DNA from: Actinomadura macrotermitis | Lineage (GTDB): Bacteria; Actinomycetota; Actinomycetes; Streptosporangiales; Streptosporangiaceae | Assembly (NCBI RefSeq): GCF_009604375.1 | Contig: NZ_WEGH01000002.1 | Location: 186,001 to 250,000 of the forward strand | DNA length: 64,000 nt | Direction: 5' to 3' | Part shown: piece after piece, positions 15,237-23,862 of the stretch | Numbering within the stretch: position 1 is the stretch's first letter | Layout: each line of letters starts with the position of its first letter | The notes under the pieces: generated by a model | The model's input: the letters and a program-made list of their open reading frames with translations, nothing else | Databases searched by the model: none | What the model was told of the DNA's origin: nothing | Program-made: the position numbers and the translations under genes

Positions 15237-16691
15237 CTAAGAGACGCCGTCCAGTGCGAGAACGACCCGGAAGACCGCGCCCTCGCCGGGCGTGGAGTCC
15301 ACCTCCACCTTCCCCTCGTGCGCGGCGACGAGCGCGGCGACGATGGACAGGCCGAGGCCGGTGCCGGTGCCCGGGCCGTCCTCGCGCGAGCGCGCCCGGT
15401 CGGCCCGGTAGAAGCGCTCGAAGACCCGCTCGGCCTGCTCGGGCGTGAGGCCCGGCCCCTCGTCGGCGACCTCCAGCACCGCCGCCGGCGCGCCGCCCAG
15501 CCCGCCCGGCCGCAGCCGCACCCGGACCGGGGTGCCGTCCGGGGTGTGCGCGACGGCGTTGGCCAGCAGGTTCCCCACGACCTGGCGGAGCCGCGGCTCG
15601 TCGCCGAGGACCTGGTAGGCGACGGCGCCGTCCACCGACAGCGCGATGTCGCGGCCGGGCGCGACGACCCGGGCCTCCTGGACGGCCTCGGCGGCGACCG
15701 CGAGCAGGTCCACCGGGCGGCGCGCGACCGGCCGCTGCCGGTCCAGCCGGGCGAGCAGCAGCAGGTCCTCCACCAGCAGTCCCATCCGGGCTGCGGTGTC
15801 CTCGATCCGGCCGATCAGCCGGTCCAGCTCGGCGGGCTCGCGCGCCGCGCCCTGCCGGTAGAATTCGGCGAACCCGCGGATCGCGGTCAGCGGGGTGCGC
15901 AGCTCGTGCGAGGCGTCCGCGACGAACCGGCGCATCCGCTCCTCCGAGCGGCGCGCCGCCGCCTCCGACACCGCGCGGGCGCCGAACGCCGACTCGATCT
16001 GCGCGAGCATCCCGTTGATCGAGCCGGCCAGCCGGCCGACCTCGGTGCGCGGGCCCGCGCCGGGCACCCGCCGCGACAGGTCGCCGGCGGCGATCGCCCC
16101 GGCGGTCTCGCCGATCGCGGCGAGCGGCCGCAGGCTCGCCCGCACCACCCACACGCCGAGGACGGCCAGCACCGCCAGCACCAGGGCGCCGAGGATCACG
16201 TCGATGAGCAGCAGCTGCCCGACGGTCCGCTCGATCTCCTCCAGCGGCATCGCGATGACCAGCACGCCGCCGTCGGGCAGCGGCTCGGCGACCGCGCGCC
16301 AGCTGCCGGGCGAGCCGCCCTGCCCGGGCGCGGTGAACGGCCGGCCGAGCCGGCGGGTCAGGTCGCCCGGCAGCCGCGGGCCGCCGGCGTTCCAGTACGG
16401 CTGGTCGCTCTGGCGGACCCGCCCGTAGGGGTCGCGGACCTGGGTGTACATCTCGCCGGGCGCGCGCAGCCGCAGCCAGGTGTGCGGGTCGCCGAGCTGC
16501 GGGACGATCTGCCGCGTCACCCGCTCGGCGGCGTCGTGCAGCTGCTCGTCGGCGCGATCGATCAGCGAGCCGCGCAGCACGACGGCCCCGGCGGCGCTCA
16601 TCGCGGTGAGGCCGAGCAGCACCAGGACGAGCATCCCGGCGATCAGCTTGGCGCGCAGCGACAGCCGGCGCGGCACCCCGCGCACGTCCAT
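15237..16691 (-). CDS. Membrane sensor histidine kinase
   Basis: This 484-residue kinase has an N-terminal membrane helix (residues about 12-32), an extracytoplasmic sensor of about 125 residues with no match I recognise, a second helix near 170-190, HAMP, an HisKA dimerisation domain with DASHELRTPLTAIRGF (phospho-His) and an HATPase_c domain (VVGNLLANAVAHTP, DEGPGLTPEQAERVFERFYR, GTGLGLSIV). It lies 25 bp behind the OmpR-type regulator gene on the same strand, so the two form one operon. Two 11-bp-phased repeat arrays lie directly downstream. The signal sensed is unknown. Confidence 0.93.
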   Translation of the reverse strand: MDVRGVPRRLSLRAKLIAGMLVLVLLGLTAMSAAGAVVLRGSLIDRADEQLHDAAERVTRQIVPQLGDPHTWLRLRAPGEMYTQVRDPYGRVRQSDQPYWNAGGPRLPGDLTRRLGRPFTAPGQGGSPGSWRAVAEPLPDGGVLVIAMPLEEIERTVGQLLLIDVILGALVLAVLAVLGVWVVRASLRPLAAIGETAGAIAAGDLSRRVPGAGPRTEVGRLAGSINGMLAQIESAFGARAVSEAAARRSEERMRRFVADASHELRTPLTAIRGFAEFYRQGAAREPAELDRLIGRIEDTAARMGLLVEDLLLLARLDRQRPVARRPVDLLAVAAEAVQEARVVAPGRDIALSVDGAVAYQVLGDEPRLRQVVGNLLANAVAHTPDGTPVRVRLRPGGLGGAPAAVLEVADEGPGLTPEQAERVFERFYRADRARSREDGPGTGTGLGLSIVAALVAAHEGKVEVDSTPGEGAVFRVVLALDGVS

Positions 16692-16716
16692 CAGCGCACG
16701 TCCATCGGCCCGCGCC

Positions 16717-17445
16717 CTAGGCCGGCGGCTCGCGCAGCACGTAGCCGACGCCGCGCAGGGTGTGGATGAGCCGCGGCTCGGTGTTGTCGACCTTGCGGCG
16801 CAGCGCCGACACGTAGGACTCCACGATCCCGGCGTCGCCCTGGAAGTCGTAGTTCCACACGTGGTCCAGGATCTGCGCCTTGGACAGCACCCGGCCGGCG
16901 TTGGCCATGAAGTAGCGCAGCAGCTTGAACTCGGTCGGCGACAGCGCGACCGGCCGGCCGCCGCGCCACACCTCGTGCGAGTCCTCGTCCAGCTCGACGT
17001 CGGCGAAGGCCATCCGGGCGGGCGACTCGGCGGCGCCGCCGCGGAACCGGCGCAGCACGGCGCGGATCCGGGCGATGACCTCCTCCAGGCTGAACGGCTT
17101 GGTGACGTAGTCGTCGCCGCCGATGGTGAGGCCCTTGACCCGGTCCTGCACCGCGTCGCGCGCGGTGAGGAACAGCACCGGGGTCGGGTCGCCGCCCGAG
17201 CGCAGCCGCCGCGCCACCTCGAACCCGTCGGTGTCGGGCAGCATGACGTCCAGCACGATCAGGTCGGGCCGGTGCCGCCGGGCCGCGCGCACCGCCTCGG
17301 CCCCGTCGGTGGCGGTGACCACCTCGAAGCCGGCGAACCGCAGGCTGCCGGCGAGCAGTTCCAGGATGTTCGGCTCGTCCTCGACGACGAGCAGCCGCGC
17401 CTCGGGCGTCCTGCCCGCCACCACGCTCAGCGTCCGTTCGGCCAC
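16717..17445 (-). CDS. OmpR/MprA-type response regulator
   Basis: This 242-residue regulator has a receiver domain (VVEDEPNILELL acidic pair, phospho-Asp in DLIVLDVMLPDTDG, KPFS lysine) and a C-terminal winged helix (VALSPTEFKLLRYFMANAGRVLSKAQILDHVW .. VRGVGYVLR-type end). It starts at GTG 17445. It pairs with the kinase downstream. Close relatives in actinomycetes (MprA, TcrA, CseB) bind tandem direct repeats with an 11-bp period, which matches the arrays at 15074 and 15202; a single TTCAGGA half-site is visible in its own upstream region near 17500. That this regulator binds them is an inference. Confidence 0.94.
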   Translation of the reverse strand: MAERTLSVVAGRTPEARLLVVEDEPNILELLAGSLRFAGFEVVTATDGAEAVRAARRHRPDLIVLDVMLPDTDGFEVARRLRSGGDPTPVLFLTARDAVQDRVKGLTIGGDDYVTKPFSLEEVIARIRAVLRRFRGGAAESPARMAFADVELDEDSHEVWRGGRPVALSPTEFKLLRYFMANAGRVLSKAQILDHVWNYDFQGDAGIVESYVSALRRKVDNTEPRLIHTLRGVGYVLREPPA

Positions 17446-17518
17446 GTGTGGACCCCCTCCGCAATCACCGGAGAGGGTCGCACACGAATCTGGGAGAATC
17501 CTGAAAGCGGTGTGAGGG

Positions 17519-18598
17519 TCAGCCGAACAGCTCGATGAAGGGCGTCTTCTTGCCCGACTTGGCGGCGGCGCCGACGCTGACGATCCCGGTGGTGCCGGGC
17601 CGCTGGTCGACGTCGGCGGCCTGCACGCTCGCGCCGACGCGGGCCGGGCCGTTCAGCGACGTCCACGCCGTCCCGTTGAAGTGCAGGTAGCGGGTCCGGT
17701 CGCCGGTGGTGACCGGCAGCACCACGACGCCGCCCTTGCCGTCGGCGGCCATGCCGATGCCGACCGCGTTCAGCGGGATGGCGGCGGTCTTCCACGCCTT
17801 GCCGTCGTAGCGCAGCACCGCGTTGGTGACCTGCGCGTTCTGCGCCGCGCGCAGCACGTAGACGGTGGTGGCCGAGGTGGCCACGACGCGGTGCAGGACG
17901 GCCTGGTAGGCGGTGGTGCCCATGCTGCCCGGGAGCGCGATGCGCTTCCAGGACGAGCCGTTGTAGTGCATCAGGAAGCCGGTGACCGCGGTGCCGTTGG
18001 CGGTGGTGGTCCCGGCGAGCCAGACGTCCTTGGCCGAGCGGACGTCCACGGCGGTGACCGCCGAGGACGGTGGCAGCGACACCTTGGCGTCGGCCCACGC
18101 CGAGCCCGTCCAGCGCAGCACCTTGCTGACGCCGCCCGCGCTGGCGTTGATGCCGCTCACCGAGTAGGCGGCGCCGTCGGGCGCGGCGGCGACCTGGGAG
18201 GGGACGCCGATGCCCGGGTAGGCGACCCTGGCCCACTTGGCGCCGTTCCAGTAGAGCGCGACCGCGCCGCTCATGCCGAAGCCGATCGCCCAGGCGCGCT
18301 TGCTGCTCGCGGCGGCGATGTCGGTGGGGGTGAAGGCGACGGGGCTGGCCTGCGCGGCCCACGCGGTGCCGGTCCAGCGCACGATGCGGGCCTGGCCGCC
18401 GATCAGCCCGCCGCTGGAGCCGATGGCCCAGCCGACGCCCTTGCTCGCGAAGTCGACGCGGTCCAGGCCGCCGTCGAACTTCAGGGCCGCCTTGCCGTCG
18501 ATGTTGCGCCAGCCCGCCGCGAGGGCGGGCGTCGCCGCGACGACCCCGGCGCCGCAGGCGAGGGCGGTGACCGCCGCGAGCACCGCGTTCCGTCTCAT
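17519..18598 (-). CDS. Secreted protein with six W-x-G-x-x-W repeats (beta-propeller-like)
   Basis: This 359-residue protein starts at ATG 18598, with AGGAGT five bases upstream. A Sec signal peptide (MRRNAVLAAVTALACGAGVV to TPALAA) is clear. The mature part contains six blades marked by RWTGTAW, YWNGAKW, RWTGSAW, HYNGSSW, RYDGKAW and HFNGTAW, spaced 40-60 residues, each followed by a hydrophobic strand such as VVATSATTVYVL. This is the layout of a six-bladed beta-propeller of the kelch/sialidase kind. No catalytic motif is evident. It follows the two-component operon on the same strand but has its own ribosome site. Function unknown; extracellular binding is a guess. Confidence 0.75.
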   Translation of the reverse strand: MRRNAVLAAVTALACGAGVVAATPALAAGWRNIDGKAALKFDGGLDRVDFASKGVGWAIGSSGGLIGGQARIVRWTGTAWAAQASPVAFTPTDIAAASSKRAWAIGFGMSGAVALYWNGAKWARVAYPGIGVPSQVAAAPDGAAYSVSGINASAGGVSKVLRWTGSAWADAKVSLPPSSAVTAVDVRSAKDVWLAGTTTANGTAVTGFLMHYNGSSWKRIALPGSMGTTAYQAVLHRVVATSATTVYVLRAAQNAQVTNAVLRYDGKAWKTAAIPLNAVGIGMAADGKGGVVVLPVTTGDRTRYLHFNGTAWTSLNGPARVGASVQAADVDQRPGTTGIVSVGAAAKSGKKTPFIELFG

Positions 18599-18672
18599 GT
18601 GCACTCCTATGATCGCCAAAAGACGAACCACAGGGTACGGGAACGCTTACCCGCGGGTAAGGGGGAAACCAA

Positions 18673-18705
18673 GGACGCCCGGCGGCCGATGGCCGCCGGG
18701 CGTCC
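18673..18705. terminator. Perfect 15-bp hairpin between crotonase and W-repeat protein genes
   Basis: GGACGCCCGGCGGCC and its exact complement are separated by GAT. The hairpin lies 21 bp beyond the minus-strand stop of the enoyl-CoA hydratase gene. Confidence 0.75.
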
Positions 18706-18726
18706 CTGTGGTCCCGCTCGGCGGCG

Positions 18727-19491
18727 CTACTCGCCCTTCCAGACCGGCTTGCGCTTCTCGGCGAAGGCGGCCGGGCCCTCCATCGCGTCCTTGGAGCCGA
18801 AGACGGGCATGACGATCTCGCCCTGCTTCGCCCACGCCTCCTCGGCGGACCAGTCCGCCGACTCCACGATGATCTTCTTGGTCGCCGCCAGCGCCAGCGG
18901 CGCGTTCTCGGCGACCTTCAACGCCAGCTCCTTGGCCGCGGCCAGCGCGCCGCCCGCCTCGGTGAGCCGGTTGACGAAGCCGAGCTCGGCCATCCGCTCC
19001 GCCGGGTACTTCTCACCCGTCAGCGCGATCTCCATCGCGATGTGGAACGGGATGCGCTGCGGCAGCCGCAGCAGGCCGCCGGCCGCGGCGACCAGCCCGC
19101 GCTTGGGCTCGGGCAGCCCGAACTGGGCCTCCCGGGACGCCACGATCATGTCGCACGACAGCGCGACCTCGCAGCCGCCGGCCAGGGCGTAGCCCTCCAC
19201 GGCCGCGATCAGCGGCTTGACCGACGGGCGCTCGACCAGGCCCGCGAAGCCGCGGCCCTCGATGATCGGGTTGTCGCCGGTCAGGAAGCCCTTGAGGTCC
19301 ATGCCCGCGCAGAAGGTGCCGCCGGCACCGGTGATGACGCCGATCGACAGGTCCTTGCGGTTGTCGAGCTCGTCCATCGCCGCCGCGATGCCCTGGGCCA
19401 CCGCGCCGTTGACGGCGTTGCGGGCCTCGGGCCGGTTGATGGTGATGACGAGGACGGCGCCGTCCTCCTCGGTGAGTACAGCGTCAGACAT
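18727..19491 (-). CDS. Enoyl-CoA hydratase/isomerase (crotonase family)
   Basis: This 254-residue crotonase-fold protein carries the oxyanion-hole segments GAGGTFCAGMDLKGFL (residues about 55-70) and AAVEGYALAGGCEVALSCDMI (about 99-119). It has a Glu in AGGCEVAL but the second catalytic Glu position reads GLPEPKRGLVAAAGG, as in many crotonase homologues. It hydrates or isomerises unsaturated acyl-CoA esters. The gene begins 10 bp after the stop of an SDR dehydrogenase on the same strand, and together they look like a two-step fatty-acyl or aromatic-acyl-CoA degradation operon. The start is ATG 19491. Confidence 0.93.
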   Translation of the reverse strand: MSDAVLTEEDGAVLVITINRPEARNAVNGAVAQGIAAAMDELDNRKDLSIGVITGAGGTFCAGMDLKGFLTGDNPIIEGRGFAGLVERPSVKPLIAAVEGYALAGGCEVALSCDMIVASREAQFGLPEPKRGLVAAAGGLLRLPQRIPFHIAMEIALTGEKYPAERMAELGFVNRLTEAGGALAAAKELALKVAENAPLALAATKKIIVESADWSAEEAWAKQGEIVMPVFGSKDAMEGPAAFAEKRKPVWKGE

Positions 19492-19501
19492 CCGGCGTCC
19501 C

Positions 19502-20275
19502 TTACTTCGGCTGGAAACGGATGCCGCCGTCGAAGCGGACCGTCTCGCCGTTCATGTAGTCGTTCTCGATCAGGGCCTTGACCAGGTGCGCGAACTCCGA
19601 CGCCTTGCCCATCCGCTTGGGGAAGGGCACCGGCGCGGCCAGCTTGGCCTTGAACGCCTCGGCCGCCTCGCCCTCGCCGTAGATCGGGGTGTCGATGATG
19701 CCCGGGCAGATGGTGTTGACGCGGACGCCGATGGCGGCCAGGTCGCGCGCGGCCGGCAGGGTCATGCCGACGATGCCGCCCTTGGAGGCCGAGTAGGCGA
19801 CCTGCCCGGTCTGGCCCTCCAGGGCCGCGACCGAGGCGGTGTTGATGACGACGCCGCGCAGGCCGTCGGCGTCGGCGGGCTCGGTCTTGCCGATCGCCGC
19901 GGCGCCGATGCGCATCAGGTTGAAGGTGCCGATCAGGTTGACCTGCACGACCTTCTCGAAGGTGGACAGGTCGTGCGGGGTGCCGTCGCGGCCGACGGTG
20001 CGCGAGGCCCAGCCGATGCCGGCGCTGCTGACGACGACGCGCAGCGGCGCGCCGGTGTCGACGGCGGCCTGCACCGCGGCCTGCACCTGCGCCTCGTCCG
20101 AGACGTCGGTCTTGACGAACACGCCGCCGAGCTCGTCGGCGAGGGCCTTGCCCTTGTCCTCGTTGAGGTCGGCGACGACAACCTTGGCGCCGGCGCCCGC
20201 GAGGGCGCGCGCGGTGGCCTCGCCGAGGCCGCTCGCACCGCCGGAGACGACGGCGGAAACTCCGTTCAGGTCCAT
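19502..20275 (-). CDS. SDR-family 3-hydroxyacyl-CoA dehydrogenase-like protein
   Basis: This 257-residue short-chain dehydrogenase starts at ATG 20275, with AAGGTG six bases upstream; the open frame has three extra codons that lack a site. TGxxxGxG appears as VVSGGASGLGEATAR (residues 9-23); the catalytic Ser is in VVINTASVAA and the Tyr/Lys in VAYSASKGGIVGM. Similarity to human HSD10-like 3-hydroxyacyl-CoA dehydrogenases is suggested by the DVSDEAQVQAAVQAAV segment and the ending NGETVRFDGGIRFQPK. Together with the crotonase downstream it fits a beta-oxidation step. It is divergent from another SDR gene. Confidence 0.92.
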   Translation of the reverse strand: MDLNGVSAVVSGGASGLGEATARALAGAGAKVVVADLNEDKGKALADELGGVFVKTDVSDEAQVQAAVQAAVDTGAPLRVVVSSAGIGWASRTVGRDGTPHDLSTFEKVVQVNLIGTFNLMRIGAAAIGKTEPADADGLRGVVINTASVAALEGQTGQVAYSASKGGIVGMTLPAARDLAAIGVRVNTICPGIIDTPIYGEGEAAEAFKAKLAAPVPFPKRMGKASEFAHLVKALIENDYMNGETVRFDGGIRFQPK

Positions 20276-20297
20276 AAGCAGCACCTTACGTCAGGAA

Positions 20298-20312
20298 CCG
20301 AATGTGGTTCGG
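20298..20312. promoter_or_regulatory. Inverted repeat in the divergent SDR promoter
   Basis: CCGAA-N5-TTCGG lies 23 bp before the acyl-CoA dehydrogenase-type SDR gene. It may be an operator for a fatty-acid regulator. The assignment rests on position and symmetry only. Confidence 0.3.
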
Positions 20313-20402
20313 GTGATGTTACCCACAGGTCACAATACGGGGAATGTTTGCCCCCTCGCTTGTCGGGGATCGCTGATTCCGCGGCCGACGTAAGGGGGAG
20401 AA

Positions 20403-21251
20403 GTGAGCGAACGCGCAGCACAAAGCCAGTCGTACCCAGGCTCCTCGGCGGCCATGTCACCCGAGCCGCGCGACGAGATGCGCGACTACACCGGCAGCGG
20501 CCTGCTGGCCGGCCGGCGCGCGCTGGTCACCGGCGGCGACTCGGGCATCGGCCGCGCCGTCGCGGTCGCCTTCGCCAAGGAGGGCGCCGACGTCGCGATC
20601 ACCTACCTGTCGGAGGACGCCGACGCCCGGCACACCGCCGGGCTCGTCGAGGCCGCCGACCGCCGCTGCCTCACCCTCGGCGGCGACATGGCCGAGGAAC
20701 GGCACTGCCGCGAGGTCGTCGAGCACACCGTGCGCGAGCTCGGCGGACTGGACGTGCTGGTACTGCACCACGGCACCCAGGAGCCGGTCGAGGACCTGCG
20801 CGAGATCGACGACGGGCAGCTGCGGCGCACCTTCGAGGTGAACGTCTTCGCCCTGTTCTGGACGGTGCAGGCCGCGCTGGACCACCTGAAGCCGGGCTCG
20901 TCGATCGTCGTCACCGGCTCGATCAACGGGTTGCGCGGCAACAAGACCCTGATCGACTACGCGGCCAGCAAGGCCGCCGCGATGACGCTCGCCTCCTCGC
21001 TCGCGCAGAACCTGATGGACCGGGAGATCCGGGTCAACGTCGTCGCGCCGGGGCCGGTGTGGACACCGCTGATCCCGGCCACCATGCCGCCGGAGAAGGT
21101 GAAGGACTTCGGAAAGCAGGCCCCGATGGGGCGGGCCGCCGACCCCGACGAGATCGCGCCGTCCTACGTCTTCTTCGCCGCGAACCGCCTGTCGTCCTAC
21201 TACACCGGCCAGACGCTCGTCCCGGCCGGCGGGGAGATACATCCGGGATGA
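20403..21251 (+). CDS. SDR-family oxidoreductase with N-terminal extension
   Basis: This 282-residue short-chain dehydrogenase starts at GTG 20403 after AAGGGGGAGAA. It has an extra 40-residue N-terminal arm (QSQSYPGSSAAMSPEPRDEMRDY region) as in YghA/glucose-dehydrogenase-like SDRs. The NAD(P) motif is ALVTGGDSGIGRAVA and the catalytic Tyr/Lys is in IDYAASKAAAM. The usual NNAG-type segment is replaced by LVLHHGTQEP. The end is GQTLVPAGGEIHPG. Its TGA overlaps the ATG of topoisomerase IB by four bases, so the two are co-translated. The substrate is unknown; relatives act in stress-linked polyol or aldehyde metabolism. Confidence 0.88.
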   Translation: MSERAAQSQSYPGSSAAMSPEPRDEMRDYTGSGLLAGRRALVTGGDSGIGRAVAVAFAKEGADVAITYLSEDADARHTAGLVEAADRRCLTLGGDMAEERHCREVVEHTVRELGGLDVLVLHHGTQEPVEDLREIDDGQLRRTFEVNVFALFWTVQAALDHLKPGSSIVVTGSINGLRGNKTLIDYAASKAAAMTLASSLAQNLMDREIRVNVVAPGPVWTPLIPATMPPEKVKDFGKQAPMGRAADPDEIAPSYVFFAANRLSSYYTGQTLVPAGGEIHPG

Positions 21252-22261
21252 CCGAGACGACCCGCAGCGACCCCGCGGCGCCCGGCTACGGGCGCCGCCG
21301 TTGCGGCCGGGGCTTCCGCTACCTGGACCCCTCCGGCCGGCCCCTGGACGACCCGGGCGACGTGGCCCGCATCAAGGACCTGGTCATCCCGCCCGCCTGG
21401 CAGGACGTGTGGATCTGCCCCGACCCGTCCGGCCACATCCAGGCGATGGGCACCGACACCGCCGGCCGCCGCCAGTACCTGTACCACCCCGACTGGCGGG
21501 CCGAACGCGACCGCGAGAAGCACGAACGCGTCCTCGGCCTCGGCGAGGTCCTGCCGAAGGTGCGCGCGAGGCTCGCCGAGCAGCTGTCCGGCCGCGGCTA
21601 CACCCGCGAGCGCGTCCTCGCCGCGGCCGTCCGCCTGATCGACCTCGGCTTCTTCCGCGTGGGCGGCGAACGCTACGAGACCGAGAACGGCACCTACGGC
21701 CTGGCGACGGTGCTGCGCGAGCACGTCACCTGCAGCAAGGGCGAGGTGACCTTCGAGTACCCGGCCAAGGGCGCCAAGGAGCGCTACCAGTCGGTCGCCG
21801 AGGAGGACGTCTGCAAGGTCGTCACCGGCCTGAAGCGCCGCAGGGACCCCGGCCCCGAACTCCTCGCCCACCGCGCCTCCGACGGCTGGCACGACGTGAC
21901 GACGGCCGACGTCAACGCCTACATCCAGGAGGTCACCGGCGGCGACTTCACCGCCAAGGACTTCCGCACCTGGCACGCCACCGTCCTCGCCGCCGTCGGC
22001 CTCGCGGTCTCCACCGCCGTCGAGGGCGAGACGGCCCGCAGGCGCGCGGTGGCGCGGGTCGTCCAGGAGGTCGCCGGCTACCTGGGGAACACGCCGGCGG
22101 TGGCCCGCGCGTCCTACATCGACCCGCGCGTCATCGAGCTGTACGAGCAGGGCAAGACGATCAAACCGGTCCTGGCCGAGCTGGGCGTGGACGTCGAGGC
22201 GGGCGAACTGGCCACTCAGGGCCCGGCCGAGGCCGCCGTCCTGAAGCTCCTGCGCTCCTGA
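21248..22261 (+). CDS. DNA topoisomerase IB, bacterial small type
   Basis: This 337-residue enzyme of the poxvirus-like type IB family relaxes DNA supercoils through a 3'-phosphotyrosine. The N-terminal domain contains RGFRYLDPSGRPL and IPPAWQDVWICPDPSGHIQAMG. The catalytic domain contains the Arg in LIDLGFFRVGGERYE, the KDFRTWHAT segment and the active-site Tyr in ARASYIDPRVIELYE at about residue 289. The length is standard. The start overlaps the preceding SDR stop (ATGA). Bacterial IB enzymes are accessory; the operon with an SDR does not explain its role. Confidence 0.95.
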   Translation: MTETTRSDPAAPGYGRRRCGRGFRYLDPSGRPLDDPGDVARIKDLVIPPAWQDVWICPDPSGHIQAMGTDTAGRRQYLYHPDWRAERDREKHERVLGLGEVLPKVRARLAEQLSGRGYTRERVLAAAVRLIDLGFFRVGGERYETENGTYGLATVLREHVTCSKGEVTFEYPAKGAKERYQSVAEEDVCKVVTGLKRRRDPGPELLAHRASDGWHDVTTADVNAYIQEVTGGDFTAKDFRTWHATVLAAVGLAVSTAVEGETARRRAVARVVQEVAGYLGNTPAVARASYIDPRVIELYEQGKTIKPVLAELGVDVEAGELATQGPAEAAVLKLLRS

Positions 22262-22569
22262 CCCGGCTTCAGGGCGATCCGGACCGCCACCACGGTGGAG
22301 CCGAAAAGGGGAATTCCCCGCCACGGCCGGCATCATCACCCTGTGCGATCACTCCGTCGCACGTGTGGCGATCGGGGCCGGGGTGCCGATTCGAATACCG
22401 GGCTTCACCTGTGGCTTCACAGAGCATCGACCGATCCGCTCCCACGCCGATGAGGAAGTTTCCGCCAGTCTCCGCGCCTGGCCTTTACCGGACAATCTCA
22501 CGGATTGTCACCAAGCTGTCACGGAGACAGCCTCGGATGCGGAAGCCCCCGATCCGAAAGGCAGCGGAC
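22262..22569. other. 308-bp non-coding interval
   Basis: No gene was recognised between topoisomerase IB and the lipase-like gene. The stretch around 22360-22520 is less GC-rich than its flanks and probably contains the promoter of the downstream gene; no clear operator was seen. Confidence 0.4.
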
Positions 22570-23784
22570 ATGACAGAGCAGACCGTCCAGCCGTGGAGCA
22601 TCCTCGGAACCGACCCTGCCCCCGCGCAGGCCGCGCCCGACCCCGACGCGTACTGGGAGTTCGACGGCGGGTTCGCGCTCGTCTACTACGCCAACAGCAA
22701 GTTCGGGCTCAACCGGCCCGTGATCTTCGCCGACGGGTTCAACGCCGGGCGGAGCAAGCCGGACGCCATGTGGGCGCACATGGAGACCGAGGGCGACTAC
22801 GCGCTGGTCAGCGCGCTGCGCGAGAGCGGCCGCGACGTCGTCATGCTGGGCTACGAGGAGCGGTCGGCCCGCATCCAGGACAACGCCGAGGTCGCCGCCC
22901 AGTGCATCATGAGGGCGGCCCAGGAGCGGCGGGGCGACACCCCGCTGGCGGTCGGCGGCTTCAGCATGGGCGGGCTGGTCACCCGCTACGCCCTCTGCAA
23001 GCTGGAGACCACGCGGATGAACCACCAGACCGGGGTGTACTTCTCGTGGGACAGCCCGCACCGGGCCGCCTGGATCCCGATCAGCCTGCAGGCGCTGGCG
23101 CACTACCTCAAGGACGAGGACGGCATCACCGAGATGTCGGACCACGTCAACAGCCCGGCGGCCTGCCAGCTGCTCTGGCGGCACATCGAGACCGTGGACG
23201 CCGTGCCGACCCAGCACCAGCAGCGGACCGACTTCCTGCGGGACCTGGACCGGTTCGGCACCTGGCCGACGATTCCCGTCAAGCTCGGGCTGGCCAACGG
23301 GTCCGGCACCGGCACCGGCCTGGACGTCCCGGTGGGCAGCGAGATGCTGAAGGTGACCGGCGGCCTGCACCCCTACCGGACCACCACGCTCTACGCGCAG
23401 CGGTCCGGCGCCCAGGAGCTGGTCGCGCGGCTGAAGCGCCAGCGGATCGTCAACCCCCAGCCCGCCGTCGAGAAGCGCACCGACGGGCTGCCCGAGCTCG
23501 ACGCGGCCCCCGGCGGCACGCTGCGCAGCTTCGGGATCGCCCGTGACCAGCTCGCCGCGGGCGGCGCGGTCGAGTGCGACCACGAGTGGGTCGACTTCGT
23601 GCCCTCCGTCAGCGCCGTCGCGATCCGCGACCTCGACGAGCAGGAGGACGTCTACGCCGACATCGGTTCCCTGGACCCCGCCTCCAGCGACCTGGACGAG
23701 TTCGTGTGCTCCTCCACCAACGAGGAGCACTCGCGGATCACCGCGGAGCTCGGCGAGTGGCTCCTGGACCGGCTGCCGAAGTAA
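22570..23784 (+). CDS. Alpha/beta-hydrolase, lipase-like (PGAP1/DUF676-type)
   Basis: This 404-residue protein starts at ATG 22570 behind AAAGGCAG. It begins with a short Trp-containing arm and then has PVIFADGFNAG as the oxyanion strand and VGGFSMGGLVTRYAL (GxSxG, nucleophile Ser near residue 135) as the nucleophile elbow. HHEW-like and DHEWVDFVPSVSA segments near residue 340 may hold the catalytic His. No signal peptide is present, so it should be cytoplasmic. The C-terminal third (LDPASSDLDEFVCSS) has no known match. It resembles actinobacterial DUF6345/lipase-like proteins of unknown substrate. It stands alone. Confidence 0.7.
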   Translation: MTEQTVQPWSILGTDPAPAQAAPDPDAYWEFDGGFALVYYANSKFGLNRPVIFADGFNAGRSKPDAMWAHMETEGDYALVSALRESGRDVVMLGYEERSARIQDNAEVAAQCIMRAAQERRGDTPLAVGGFSMGGLVTRYALCKLETTRMNHQTGVYFSWDSPHRAAWIPISLQALAHYLKDEDGITEMSDHVNSPAACQLLWRHIETVDAVPTQHQQRTDFLRDLDRFGTWPTIPVKLGLANGSGTGTGLDVPVGSEMLKVTGGLHPYRTTTLYAQRSGAQELVARLKRQRIVNPQPAVEKRTDGLPELDAAPGGTLRSFGIARDQLAAGGAVECDHEWVDFVPSVSAVAIRDLDEQEDVYADIGSLDPASSDLDEFVCSSTNEEHSRITAELGEWLLDRLPK

Positions 23785-23862
23785 CCAGCGGCATCGCGAT
23801 CGGGCGCCGTCCCCGGCCACGGCGCCCGATCCCGCCCGCGCAGAGCACGCGGGGCGCGCCTG

